Positions 15,737-24,232 of a stretch of DNA of 64,000 nucleotides are shown in pieces (within the stretch, counting starts at the first letter, position 1; each line of letters opens with the position of its first letter). Origin of the DNA: Kribbella steppae (GTDB lineage Bacteria; Actinomycetota; Actinomycetes; Propionibacteriales; Kribbellaceae); the NCBI RefSeq assembly GCF_004342025.1, contig NZ_SLWN01000001.1, positions 541,972 through 605,971 of the forward strand, given 5' to 3'. Position numbers and translations under genes: made by a program. The notes beneath the pieces are model-generated. The model searched no databases and was not told where the DNA came from. It worked only from the letters and a program-made list of their open reading frames with translations.

Positions 15737-16963
15737 TCAGTCGACCAACTGGATGTGCCAGGCCTGGGCTGAGGGGTCGGTGAGGGAGGAGACCTGGTCG
15801 ACGATGACGCGGAGGCGGGCGTTGTCGTCGGGAGCGTCGGCGAAGTCGGCTTTGAAGGCGGTGTCGAGGTGTAGCGGCGCGGACTTCCAGAGTGCCTCGA
15901 CGAGTTCGGTGAGGAGCTCACGTTGGGAGGCGCGGCGGGCTTGGCGTTCCGGCGAGTTGAGGACGTGGAACATACCGACACCCTTGAGCAGACCGATCTC
16001 CACGCGGATGCCGTCGGGGACGATCAGGTCCGCCTCGTAGCGGATCAGGCGTGAGCGGCCGAAGACGGCGTGGGTCGCCTGCTCGGCAGCGGTGCAGAAG
16101 CGCCCGATCAGCTGACTGGTCAGGTCCTTCAGCCCGCCGAGCGCCCGCCGGCTGTCGTCGAACGACGCCCCCGGCCAGTACGGCAAGCCGGTCAGCCGCC
16201 GCCACCCCTCGTCCAGCACCGCATCTGTTGCCTCCGGCAAATACAGCCGCCGGACGATCTCCCAGTACGGCGCCCGGTCCGCATCCACCGCGGCCAGGTC
16301 GATGTGGTGGGCAACGATCCCGTCCTCGACGTCGTGCACCGAGTAGGCGACGTCGTCGGCGAAATCCATCACCTGCGCCTCCAAGCACCGCCGTTCGCCG
16401 ACGCCCTGACGCAACCACTCGAAGACCGCGAGATCATCGTCGTACACACCGAACTTCCGCTCGCCCGTCCTCCTGGGCCACGGGTACTTCGTCGCGGCGT
16501 CGAGCGTTGCCCGGCTGAGGTTGAGACCGACACTGCGACCGGCCGGGTCGAACGCCTTCGACTCCAGCCGGGTGAGTAGACGCAGCGTCTGCGCGTTTCC
16601 CTCGAAGCCGCCGATCTCCGCCGCGACCTGGTCGAGCGCCCGCTCACCGTTGTGCCCGAACGGCGGATGACCGAGGTCATGCGACAGACAGGCGGCGTCG
16701 ACGATGTCCGGATCACAACCGAGCGTCAAGGCGAGTTCCCGGCCGATCTGCGCGACCTCGAGGCTGTGCGTCAGCCGATTGCGAACGAAGTCGTCACTAC
16801 CGGCGGTGACGACCTGCGTCTTGGCCGCCAGTCGCCGCAGTGCGGCACTGTGCAGTACGCGCGCACGATCGCGAGCGAAGGCAGTCCGCCCGGGCCGCTT
16901 GACCGGCTCTGCCACCCATCGCTCGGCGTCATGCTCGTCGTACCACTCATGCTGCTTCCTCAT
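15737..16963 (-). CDS. dgt: deoxyguanosinetriphosphate triphosphohydrolase-like protein
   Basis: 408 residues. The enzyme class hydrolyses dGTP (or other dNTPs) to the nucleoside and triphosphate. HD-domain metal ligands are visible: [12 protein letters not shown], then [14 protein letters not shown], and a later aspartate in [15 protein letters not shown]. Length fits the short Dgt-like group of actinobacteria. ATG 16963 lies 8 nt after TACTGT (minus strand of 16972-16977); the GTG at 16966 is only 5 nt away. It shares strand and, in relatives, operon with dnaG; here a sialidase remnant, an FAD reductase and a TolB-like gene intervene. Confidence 0.95.
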   Translation of the reverse strand: MRKQHEWYDEHDAERWVAEPVKRPGRTAFARDRARVLHSAALRRLAAKTQVVTAGSDDFVRNRLTHSLEVAQIGRELALTLGCDPDIVDAACLSHDLGHPPFGHNGERALDQVAAEIGGFEGNAQTLRLLTRLESKAFDPAGRSVGLNLSRATLDAATKYPWPRRTGERKFGVYDDDLAVFEWLRQGVGERRCLEAQVMDFADDVAYSVHDVEDGIVAHHIDLAAVDADRAPYWEIVRRLYLPEATDAVLDEGWRRLTGLPYWPGASFDDSRRALGGLKDLTSQLIGRFCTAAEQATHAVFGRSRLIRYEADLIVPDGIRVEIGLLKGVGMFHVLNSPERQARRASQRELLTELVEALWKSAPLHLDTAFKADFADAPDDNARLRVIVDQVSSLTDPSAQAWHIQLVD

Positions 16964-17122
16964 CACAGCTCACAGTAGCCGCCACGACCGACACTTTTCG
17001 TGAACAGCGCATGACACCACGGCCAGCGGGAACCCGAAGAAAAGTAAGGGCCAGGTCGAGAACGCCGCGCGAGCTCCGACGTCCCGATCATGACCAAGAA
17101 GAGGCAACGACAGGACACAGTC

Positions 17123-17860
17123 ATGAAGGACGCCAGCACGGCAACGACCCTTCCTCCGGTCGTCGACCGCGAGAGCTTCGAAGCAGAGATCGAAGAACTC
17201 CGAGTCCGGGAGAAGGCGCATACCCACGAAGGTGACGCGATCGCCGCGGCCCGGCGGCGCCTGCCGATGGTCGAGGTGGATGCCAAGACCGAGCTGATCG
17301 GGCCCAACGGACCGCTCACCCTGCTCGACGCGTTCGAAGGGCGCCGGCAACTCATCGCCTACTACTTCATGTGGCACCCCGGGCACCCCGCGGCCGAACA
17401 GTGTCAGGGCTGCACCTGGTGCAACACCCATGTCTCGGAGCTGTCCTACCTGCATTCGCGCGACATCACGTACGCCGTCTTCTGCCAGGGCCCGTACGAC
17501 GAAAGCCGCCGGTACCACGACTTCATGGGCTGGACCATGCCGTGGTACTCGGCCGTGGCCTCCCTCGACACCCTCCTCGTCGGCCGCGCCATCGGCTCGA
17601 TGCATCTCGTCTGCTACGTACGCGACGGCGACCGGGTGTTCGAGACCTGGTGGACGACCGTCCGTGGCGTCGAGGTGATGGACAACAGCTACTCGCTGAT
17701 GGATCTCACGGTCTACGGGCGCCGAGAGACTCACGAGGACTCCCCCGAGGGCTGGCCGCAAGAGTGGGAGCCCGGCGGCCTGACCGCCGACGGACGCCCC
17801 ATCTCCCAGTGGTCCCGCCTCGAAGCCGGCCGCCCCGACGATCTCGCTGCCGACCACTAA
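17123..17860 (+). CDS. DUF899 thioredoxin-like protein
   Basis: 245 residues from ATG 17123, with AGGA at 17112-17115; an ATG at 17090 in the same frame lacks a site. The family pattern is visible: RRRLPMVEVDAKTELIGPNG, then LIAYYFMWHPGHPAAEQCQG with a C-x-x-C-x-x-C cluster (CQGCTWC), and DFMGWTMPWYS. DUF899 proteins have a thioredoxin fold; their biochemistry is largely unknown. The cysteine cluster suggests redox or metal binding. It converges with the reductase gene at 17874 with 13 bp between stops. Confidence 0.85.
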   Translation: MKDASTATTLPPVVDRESFEAEIEELRVREKAHTHEGDAIAAARRRLPMVEVDAKTELIGPNGPLTLLDAFEGRRQLIAYYFMWHPGHPAAEQCQGCTWCNTHVSELSYLHSRDITYAVFCQGPYDESRRYHDFMGWTMPWYSAVASLDTLLVGRAIGSMHLVCYVRDGDRVFETWWTTVRGVEVMDNSYSLMDLTVYGRRETHEDSPEGWPQEWEPGGLTADGRPISQWSRLEAGRPDDLAADH

Positions 17861-17873
17861 AACCGCCGACCAC

Positions 17874-18479
17874 TTAAGGCGACAGGCAATACCGCAACCA
17901 GACGACACCGCCTTCGAAGACCTCGGTGCCGGCGGGCTGAAGGTCGAGGCGGTGGCCGTCGGACCAGCGTTGGCCGGTGCCGACGACGACCGGGTGGACC
18001 AGGAGCGCGAGCTCGTCGACAAGACCGAGATCGAGGAGGGCGCCCAGCAGTACGCCGCCCGAGTCGACGCGGACGACCCGAGCGCCACGTGAGCCGAGGA
18101 CATCCAGGGTCTCGACGAGGTCCACCCGGTCGTAGCCGGTGACGAGCTCGCTGATGGTGCTGTCTGGCGGTCGCGCCGGCGTCTGGTCGGCGTACAGGGC
18201 AAGTACGTCGGACCAGTAACCGAGGTGTCGTAGGCCCTCCCACTCACGGACGCGCGCCCGGCTGTCCACCACGGCGAGCAACGGACCCTCCGGCCGCGGA
18301 CCCGGATGCGGCGCCGAGCGTACGGCGGCCTCCTGCGCCAGGATCGTGTCGGCGCCGACCAGCGTCACGTCTTCCTGCCACAGCGTCGCCAGCGCATAGA
18401 AGCGCGCGACGTCGATGTCGAACCCCGACGTCCTCCCGTCGAGCGACACCGCTACCTGAGCCACCACATGAGGCCGCAT
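17874..18479 (-). CDS. RibD C-terminal / dihydrofolate-reductase-fold protein
   Basis: 201 residues. The start motif HVVAQVAVSLDGRTSGFD, the LVGADTIL segment and the C-terminal LVDELALLVHPVVVGTG are the signature of the RibD_C family (NADPH-dependent reductases related to riboflavin biosynthesis and DHFR). These stand-alone copies in actinobacteria usually have no proven substrate. ATG 18479 lies 7 nt after TAGCTT, so leaderless. It is divergent from an ArsR-type regulator whose operator lies between the two genes, so it is the likely regulated target. Confidence 0.85.
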   Translation of the reverse strand: MRPHVVAQVAVSLDGRTSGFDIDVARFYALATLWQEDVTLVGADTILAQEAAVRSAPHPGPRPEGPLLAVVDSRARVREWEGLRHLGYWSDVLALYADQTPARPPDSTISELVTGYDRVDLVETLDVLGSRGARVVRVDSGGVLLGALLDLGLVDELALLVHPVVVGTGQRWSDGHRLDLQPAGTEVFEGGVVWLRYCLSP

Positions 18480-18518
18480 GCCGGACAAGCTATGCGCCGC
18501 CACCGACAGTCCGCCTTG

Positions 18519-18552
18519 TTGCAGAGACTCATTTGCAGAGACTACTCTGCAA
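18519..18552. promoter_or_regulatory. ArsR-type operator: perfect palindrome plus a direct half-site
   Basis: TTGCAGAG-ACTA-CTCTGCAA (18533-18552) is a perfect 8-4-8 inverted repeat, and a further TTGCAGAG half-site lies 14 bp upstream (18519-18526). The palindrome covers TACTCT (18543-18548), the apparent -10 box of the ArsR gene at 18555, so binding would block its own promoter. The minus-strand -10 box of the RibD_C gene is about 27 bp away. Confidence 0.7.
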
Positions 18553-18554
18553 TA

Positions 18555-19127
18555 ATGCGACGGATCGATGCCCGCAGCCTGCGCGGACTCGCGCACCCCC
18601 TCCGGATGGACATCCTGGAGGCGCTCGAACTGGACGGCCCGGCCACCTCGACAACGCTGTCGGCACGCCTGGGCGAGAACACCGGCACGATCAGCTGGCA
18701 CCTGCGGTTGCTCGCCGAGCACGGGTACATCGAGGAGGACGTCGAGCGCGGCACCAAGCGGGAGCGCTGGTGGCGGATCCCGGGCCGGACCGTCCTCGAC
18801 CCGGCCGAGTTCCGCGACGACCCGGAGACGAGCGGCGCGCTGCACGTCTACCTGCGGCATCTGGTCGAGCGGTACTTCGACCGCGTCCGGACGTACGTCG
18901 ACGAGAACTGGCCAGGCGAGTGGCAGTACGCGGCCGCCCTGTCCGACTGGCGCGATCTCCGCCTGAGTCCGGAGCAACTGCACGCACTCAACGAGGAGAT
19001 CGCCGAGGTCATCGACCGCTACACGGCGACCGAACCGACCGGCGACAACGCCGAGCGCGTCATCGTCCAACTCCAGTCGTTCCCGCGGAGGTCCTCCGAG
19101 GACGAGTCGACATCCGGCCGCTCGTGA
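18555..19127 (+). CDS. ArsR-family winged-helix regulator
   Basis: 190 residues from ATG 18555, 6 nt after TACTCT (leaderless). The winged helix occupies about residues 3-80: RSLRGLAHPLRMDILEALEL, TSTTLSARLGENTGTISWHL (recognition helix) and RWWRIPGRT (wing). The remaining 110 residues are a helical effector or dimer domain (HVYLRHLVERYFDRVRTYVD). No cysteine metal site is visible, so metal sensing is unlikely. The stop overlaps the GTG of the downstream MFS gene (GTGA), the usual layout for a regulator with its exporter. A perfect palindrome at its own promoter indicates autorepression. Confidence 0.88.
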   Translation: MRRIDARSLRGLAHPLRMDILEALELDGPATSTTLSARLGENTGTISWHLRLLAEHGYIEEDVERGTKRERWWRIPGRTVLDPAEFRDDPETSGALHVYLRHLVERYFDRVRTYVDENWPGEWQYAAALSDWRDLRLSPEQLHALNEEIAEVIDRYTATEPTGDNAERVIVQLQSFPRRSSEDESTSGRS

Positions 19128-19799
19128 GCCGACCCGCGCAGAACATGAGTCTGCTCCGGCGACACCGGGACTTCAGGCTGCTCTGGATCGGTGAGACGGT
19201 CAGCCGGTTCGGCAGCGCGACCTCGACGGTGGCGCTCCCACTCATCGCCATCTCGATGCTCGAGGCAACCACCTTCCAGGTCGGCCTGCTCACCGCGGCC
19301 GCCTGCCCTGATCGCCGCGGCCACAAGCGGCGGCATCCTCGGAGCCTTCGCCGGCCGCCGCCTCGCCGCACGCTTCGGCACCGCCCGTGCGTTGCTCCTC
19401 TGCGAACTCGGTCTGCCGACTCTCGCGCTCCTGATCCCACTGAGCAGCCTGAGCCCGTGGCTCTACCTGATCGGCGGCTTCGGCGTCAGCCTCGGCGTGG
19501 TCGGCGGCAACGTCGTCAAGGCGACGTTCCATCAGTCCTACTGCCCACCCGAACTCCTTGGCCGGCTCGCGGCAACGACGTCGTTCGTGAACTACGGGAC
19601 GATCCCACTCGGCGCCCTGCTGGGCGGAACGCTCGGCGAACTCCTAGGCCTCAGACCAGCCCTGTGGATCACCACAGCCGGCGTACCGCTGACCGGCCTG
19701 TTTCTGTTCTTCTCACCGATCCGTCGACAACGCGACCTGCCGACTCACCAGCGCAGCGTCGTACCGGTCGCCGACTCCAGTCGGGTCCGAATGGACTGA
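19124..19799 (+). pseudogene. broken MFS transporter (internal deletion and frame change)
   Basis: The gene starts at GTG 19124, overlapping the ArsR stop. The first 50 residues look like an MFS_3-type exporter N-terminus (LLRRHRDFRLLWIGETVSRF, then a first membrane helix). At about 19310 reading must switch frame; the continuation (LIAAATSGGILGAFAGRRLA, then ARFGTARALLLCELG) matches the second half of such transporters. About 190 residues normally lie between these parts, so a deletion is likely as well as a frameshift. CCGCGGCC occurs on both sides of the junction (near 19295 and 19315), a possible recombination seam. The 3' end runs 55 bp into the converging TetR gene. Confidence 0.8.
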
Positions 19800-20365
19800 C
19801 GCGCCAGGTCATAGCCGGCCTGGTTGTCGTGCAGGATCGACGCGAGGTTGGCTGCCTCGTAGTACGCATTCAGGTCGAAGGCCAGCTGCGCCGGATCCGC
19901 ATCCAGCTCCCCGCGCTCGACTGCCTCGCGTACGACGTCCTCCATCAGATCCATCCACTCACGGTGCACACCGGCCAATGCCTCGTGGACGGCTCCCCCG
20001 CGAGCGGCGTACTCATGGGAGACCTTCTGGAAGAAGCAGCCGCCGGGAAACACCCGACGACGCGAGTAGTCGAGCCAGTACTCGCTCAGCTTCCACACTC
20101 GCTCGAGCCCCGGCTCCACTGCGAACGCCGGAACGACCACGGAGTCCGCGTAGATGCGTCGCGCAGCCCGGATGGTGGCGAGCTGCAGCTCCTCCTTCGA
20201 GCCGAAGTGCGCGAACAGCCCGCTCTTGCTGATCCCGAGCTCGGTGGCCAGTCGCCCGATCGACAGCCCTTCGAGCCCGTCGACCGACGCGATGTCGACC
20301 GCCCGGCGCAGCACCGCACGGCGGGTCTGATCCCCTCGCACCAACCGCCCGTCGACCTTCTCCAC
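19745..20365 (-). CDS. TetR-family regulator
   Basis: 206 residues from GTG 20365, 6 nt after TAGGAT on the minus strand; the GTG at 20368 is the alternative. The N-terminal TetR helix-turn-helix is clear (LRRAVDIASVDGLEGLSIGR, then LATELGISKSGLFAHFGSKE). The ligand domain carries FPGGCFFQKVSHEYAARGGA, the TetR_C_6-like pattern. It is divergent from the alpha/beta hydrolase at 20450; a palindrome lies between them. Its 3' end overlaps the decayed MFS gene. Confidence 0.9.
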   Translation of the reverse strand: MEKVDGRLVRGDQTRRAVLRRAVDIASVDGLEGLSIGRLATELGISKSGLFAHFGSKEELQLATIRAARRIYADSVVVPAFAVEPGLERVWKLSEYWLDYSRRRVFPGGCFFQKVSHEYAARGGAVHEALAGVHREWMDLMEDVVREAVERGELDADPAQLAFDLNAYYEAANLASILHDNQAGYDLARQSIRTRLESATGTTLRW

Positions 20366-20410
20366 CACCCGATCCTATTCCGCTTGACCTTGTGCCCGTG
20401 CCGAACTAAT

Positions 20411-20428
20411 AATACGACCGTTCGTATT
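20411..20428. promoter_or_regulatory. TetR operator between regulator and hydrolase
   Basis: AATACGA-CCGT-TCGTATT, perfect 7-4-7 palindrome, AT-richer than the surroundings. It lies 22 bp before the hydrolase ATG (20450) and 46 bp before the TetR start (20365), so one dimer or dimer pair can control both. Confidence 0.75.
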
Positions 20429-20449
20429 GTTTGCCAGCCGAGGAGCGAG

Positions 20450-21313
20450 ATGACACAGATGACAACGGCGGTCGGGGCGGGACTGCGGGCGATCGGCGCG
20501 GTCTCACCGCGGCTGGCCGGGCGGGTCGCGTTCGAGTTGTGGCGGCGGCCGATGGCCCGCGGTCAGGTCCGCTCGTCGGAGCGCGCAGTGTACGAGTCTG
20601 CCCGGATCGAGGTCGTCGACGGGATCGTCACGTACGCCTGGGGCGACGGCCAACGACCCGTCCTGCTCGTCCACGGGTGGCGCTCACGTGCGTCCCGGTA
20701 CGCCGGTTTCATCACCCGCCTGCTCGAGCTTGGCTACAGCCCGATCTCGTACGACGGTCCCGGCCACGGCGACACGACCAGGCCGATGGGTACGATCCTC
20801 GACCACCAGCGCATCATCACCAGACTGGCCGCGCGGTACGGCGACTTCGAAGGGCTGATCGCACACTCGCTGGGCGTGCCGTTCGCCCTGTACGCCGTCC
20901 GCCAGGGAGTCGTGGCAGGAAAGATCGTCTCGATCAGCGGGTTCGCCGAGTTCGGCTACCTGGTCGACAAGTTCGGCGCCGAGCTGGGCCTGGGGACGAA
21001 GGTGAAGAACAGCCTGCGGCGCGAGATCGAACGACAGTTGTTCGGCAGCGATCCGGAGATCTGGACCAAGTACTCGGTCGGTGCTGGCGATGCCGATTTG
21101 CTGGTGATCCACAACGACGTGGACGACGTGGTGGACCCGTCGCAGGTCGCCGTACTGCTGGCGTCATACGGACCGCAGGCCCGGTTCTCGCCCAAGACCG
21201 GGCTCGGCCACGGCCGGATCCTGTCGGACCCGGCCGTGATCGAGGAAGCACTCGCCTTCCTGGCGATCCACAGTGGCTCAGATGTCGCGGAAGGTCTCGA
21301 TCTGAGCGCCTAG
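20450..21313 (+). CDS. alpha/beta hydrolase
   Basis: 287 residues from ATG 20450, behind GAGGAG. Fold and catalytic set are visible: oxyanion strand VLLVHGWRSRASRY, YDGPGHGDT, the nucleophile elbow AHSLGVP (Ser140; A in place of the first G), a candidate acid in VIHNDVDDVVDP and the histidine in GLGHGRIL. The family hydrolyses esters, amides or similar bonds; the substrate is unknown. Gene and divergent TetR form a ligand-induced detoxification-type pair. The last 36 bp overlap the converging HTH-MurA gene. Confidence 0.88.
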   Translation: MTQMTTAVGAGLRAIGAVSPRLAGRVAFELWRRPMARGQVRSSERAVYESARIEVVDGIVTYAWGDGQRPVLLVHGWRSRASRYAGFITRLLELGYSPISYDGPGHGDTTRPMGTILDHQRIITRLAARYGDFEGLIAHSLGVPFALYAVRQGVVAGKIVSISGFAEFGYLVDKFGAELGLGTKVKNSLRREIERQLFGSDPEIWTKYSVGAGDADLLVIHNDVDDVVDPSQVAVLLASYGPQARFSPKTGLGHGRILSDPAVIEEALAFLAIHSGSDVAEGLDLSA

Positions 21314-22804
21314 CGAGTTCAGCCGGGTGGCCAGATCCTCGTAGCCGCGGTTGATCACGTAGACGCTGCGCAGGACCGACGTACCCTTCGCGGCCATCAT
21401 CGCGATCAGCGTGACGACGGCAGGCCGCAGCGCCGGCGGGCACATGATCTCGGCGCCGGACCAGTGCGTCGGGCCTTCGACCATCACCCGGTGCGGGTCG
21501 AGCAGCTTGACCCTGCCGCCGAGCTTGTTCAGGTCGGTCAGGTAGATGGCGCGGTTCTCGTAGACCCAGTCGTGGATCAGCGTCTGCCCGGTCGCCGAGG
21601 CTGCGATCACCGCGAAGAACGGCAGGTTGTCGATGTTCAGGCCGGGGAACGGCATCGGGTGGATCTTGTCGATCGGCGCGTGCAGCCGGGACGGTCGGGT
21701 CACCAGGTCGACCAACCGGGTCCGGCCGTTCTCGGCCAGGTACTCCTCGGAGCGGCTGTAGTCCAGCCCCATCTCCTCCAGCAGCGCCAGCTCGATCTCG
21801 AGGAACTCCACCGGCGCGCGGCGGATGGTGATCTCCGAGCCGGTCACGATCGCGGCGGTGAGCAGGCTCATCGCCTCGATCGGGTCCTCCGACGGCGCGT
21901 AGTCGACGTCCACGTCGATCTCCGGCCGGCCGTGCACGGTCAGTGTGGTGCTGCCGATGCCGTCGATCTGCACGCCGAGCAGGTCGAGGTAGAAGCACAG
22001 GTCCTGGACCATGTAGTTCGAGCTGGCGTTGCGGATCACGGTGACCCCGTCGTGCCGGGCCGCGGCCATGATCGCGTTCTCGGTCACCGTGTCGCCGCGC
22101 TCGGTCAGCACGATCGGCTTCCCCGGCATCACCGCCCGGTTCACCATCGCGTGGTACTCACCGCCGGTCGCCTTCACGTCCAGGCCGAACGGCCGCAGCG
22201 CCGCCATGTGCGGCTCGACCGTCCGGGTGCCGAGGTCGCAGCCACCGGCGTACGGGAGTTGGAAGGTGTCCTCGCGGTGCAGCAGCGGGCCGAGGAACAT
22301 GATGATCGAGCGGGTACGGCGGGCGGCCTCGGCATCCATCGCGCCCAGGTCGAGGTGGGCCGGCGGGACGATCTCCAGGTCCCCGGCGTCGTTCAGCCAG
22401 GTGGTCCGGACGCCGATCGAGTTGAGCACCTCGAGCAGCCGGTTGACCTCTTCGATCCGGGCGACCTTGCGCAGCGTGGTGCGGCCCTTGTTCAGCAGGC
22501 TGGCGCACAGCAACGCGACACCGGCGTTCTTGCTGGACTTGACGTCGATCGATCCGGACAACTGCCGACCGCCGACCACGCGGAGGTGGACCGGGCCGCC
22601 ACCGAGAGAGACAATCTCAGAGTCGAGTGCTTCGCCGATCCGGGCGAGCATCTCGAGGGTGAGGTTCTGATGACCCTTCTCGATCCTGTTCACCGCACTC
22701 TGGCTGGTGTTCAGTACGTCGGCGAGTTGCGCCTGCGTCCACCCACGATGCTTGCGGGCGTCCCGGATGAGATTGCCGATCCGGCTCAGGTAGTCATCAG
22801 TCAT
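21278..22804 (-). CDS. XRE helix-turn-helix / MurA-like enolpyruvyl transferase fusion
   Basis: 508 residues. Residues 8-62 are a Cro/C1-type HTH (RGWTQAQLADVLNTSQSAVN, IEKGHQNLT). From residue 72 on it is a complete UDP-GlcNAc 1-carboxyvinyltransferase: SSKNAG (Lys92-Asn93), SIIMFLGPLLHR, and the active-site loop YAGGCDLGTRTVEPH, which keeps the catalytic cysteine (Cys189). A canonical MurA has no HTH and makes the first committed peptidoglycan precursor, so this is a second, probably regulated or regulatory copy. ATG 22804 follows TAAGGT by 7 nt (leaderless), and an 18-bp palindrome overlaps that promoter, consistent with self-binding by the HTH. Whether the enzyme domain is active or only senses UDP sugars is open. 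Confidence 0.9.
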   Translation of the reverse strand: MTDDYLSRIGNLIRDARKHRGWTQAQLADVLNTSQSAVNRIEKGHQNLTLEMLARIGEALDSEIVSLGGGPVHLRVVGGRQLSGSIDVKSSKNAGVALLCASLLNKGRTTLRKVARIEEVNRLLEVLNSIGVRTTWLNDAGDLEIVPPAHLDLGAMDAEAARRTRSIIMFLGPLLHREDTFQLPYAGGCDLGTRTVEPHMAALRPFGLDVKATGGEYHAMVNRAVMPGKPIVLTERGDTVTENAIMAAARHDGVTVIRNASSNYMVQDLCFYLDLLGVQIDGIGSTTLTVHGRPEIDVDVDYAPSEDPIEAMSLLTAAIVTGSEITIRRAPVEFLEIELALLEEMGLDYSRSEEYLAENGRTRLVDLVTRPSRLHAPIDKIHPMPFPGLNIDNLPFFAVIAASATGQTLIHDWVYENRAIYLTDLNKLGGRVKLLDPHRVMVEGPTHWSGAEIMCPPALRPAVVTLIAMMAAKGTSVLRSVYVINRGYEDLATRLNSLGAQIETFRDI

Positions 22805-22815
22805 GCGGCGGACCT

Positions 22816-22833
22816 TATCTCACATGTGAGATA
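22816..22833. promoter_or_regulatory. perfect 18-bp palindrome at the HTH-MurA promoter
   Basis: TATCTCACATGTGAGATA reads the same on both strands. Its left end overlaps the minus-strand -10 box TAAGGT (22817-22812), 12 bp before the start codon at 22804. Position and symmetry are those of an XRE autorepressor site. Confidence 0.75.
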
Positions 22834-22977
22834 CCCCAGCACCGACCCGCCGTTGTCAGCGTAGCCAACGTCACCTCGCCCCGATCGACCACCCCCGACA
22901 GGCCCCCTACAGCGGGTGGCCGCGTCAGCCGCCTACAGTTGCCCCAACTCCCGCCGCCACCCGGAGAGGACCAGCAG

Positions 22978-24198
22978 ATGCCCGACGACACCTCCGCCGC
23001 GGTGGTGAACGAGTTCGAGGCGGAGTCGTGGCCGCTCGAGGCGGCGGCGGACAGCCTGCACTCGGTGATCGACGGCTTCCAGGACGGCGACACCCGGCCG
23101 CTGGTCATCGGCGACGGCGACCAGCCGGTGCTGGTCGTGCTGGCGATCGCGGACCTGGCCGACTTCCGGGCCCGGATCGCGGAGTTGCTGGCCAACCCGG
23201 TCGACGCCGGCTGGCTGCGCTACTACCTGCGCTCCCACTTCGACATGAGCTCCGAGCGGCTGATCGAGCTGCTCGGCGTGGACACCGACCACGGCCTGTC
23301 CTCGCTGGCCAGCCAGGTGAACGTCGAGCAGGCCGCCGTACTGCTGCCTGATCATCTGCGCCGGACCGAGGCGGGCGGGAACCCGCTGATGCTGATCGGC
23401 GACGGAATGATGGCGACCGCGGCGCTGCTCGCCTTCCCCGCGTTCCAGGTGCTGCTGGCGATGGACAACGAGGGAAAGGTCGAGGACGACTCCTGCGCGC
23501 ACGACGACGAGGAGAAGCCGACCACCCCGCTCGAGGTCCTGGCCGATCGGCTCGGTCCGGTGGCGACCCAACTGGTCGCCCAGATCAACGCCGGCCGCGA
23601 GCCCGGGCTGCCGCGGTACGAACTGCACTTCGAGGACGACCTGGTCGAGCACCTGCGCGACCTGGAGAACCGTGCGGAGAAGGCACCGGGCGGCGGTGCG
23701 TACGACGAGCTGAACGACCTGCTGCACCAGTTCGACCAGATGCGCAGCGGCCTGGTCGAGGTCGAGGACGACGACGATCCGGCCGAAGCGCCGTACCTGG
23801 AAGCGGCCGACCTGAAGGCCGCGTTCCCGGATCTGCGGGACAACTTCCGCCGCGGCTCCGACGACCCGTATCTGATCGGTCTCGACGGCCGCCCGCTCGC
23901 CGGGCTGATCACCTTCGACCTCTACGAGGAGCTGCAGAAGGTGTCGGTCGAGCTCGACGGCACCGACGAGGCACCGGTGCTCCCGCTCCCCCAGCCGCGC
24001 TGGGAGCACGGGCCGCGGTTGCTGCCGTTCGACGCCGCGGTCGAGGTGTGCGACGCGGTGATCGAGGACATCTCCAACGGCGAAGCGTCGATGGTGTTCG
24101 TCGCCGACGAGGACGGCGAGCCCGAACTGGTACTCGCCCCCCTCGTCTGGCTCTGGGCCTACGTCGACCACCTCGACCTCGAGGGCGCCGAAGCCTGA
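22978..24198 (+). CDS. unassigned acidic protein with Phd-like internal repeats
   Basis: 406 residues from ATG 22978, with GGAGAGGA at 22963-22970. No family recognised. I see four segments of the same layout, a short hydrophobic strand ending in [IVF]-x-D/G-x-[DG]-G, then a second strand, then a helix: RPLVIGDGDQPVLVVLAIAD, NPLMLIGDGMMATAALLAF, DPYLIGLDGRPLAGLITFD and SMVFVADEDGEPELVLAPLV. The pattern resembles the Phd/YefM antitoxin fold (a dimer-forming alpha/beta unit), but the DNA-binding N-terminal strand is not evident. The chain is rich in Asp and Glu (VEVEDDDDPAEAP). It stands alone and converges with YciI across a large inverted repeat. Confidence 0.6.
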   Translation: MPDDTSAAVVNEFEAESWPLEAAADSLHSVIDGFQDGDTRPLVIGDGDQPVLVVLAIADLADFRARIAELLANPVDAGWLRYYLRSHFDMSSERLIELLGVDTDHGLSSLASQVNVEQAAVLLPDHLRRTEAGGNPLMLIGDGMMATAALLAFPAFQVLLAMDNEGKVEDDSCAHDDEEKPTTPLEVLADRLGPVATQLVAQINAGREPGLPRYELHFEDDLVEHLRDLENRAEKAPGGGAYDELNDLLHQFDQMRSGLVEVEDDDDPAEAPYLEAADLKAAFPDLRDNFRRGSDDPYLIGLDGRPLAGLITFDLYEELQKVSVELDGTDEAPVLPLPQPRWEHGPRLLPFDAAVEVCDAVIEDISNGEASMVFVADEDGEPELVLAPLVWLWAYVDHLDLEGAEA

Positions 24199-24232
24199 CC
24201 CACCCCCGCGCCTCCCCTTCCCCGCCCCTGGC

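Noticed and set aside
21278..22804. Calling the HTH-MurA gene the essential murA
   Set aside because: The N-terminal HTH and operator make it a second, regulated copy; the canonical gene should exist elsewhere in the genome, which I cannot see.
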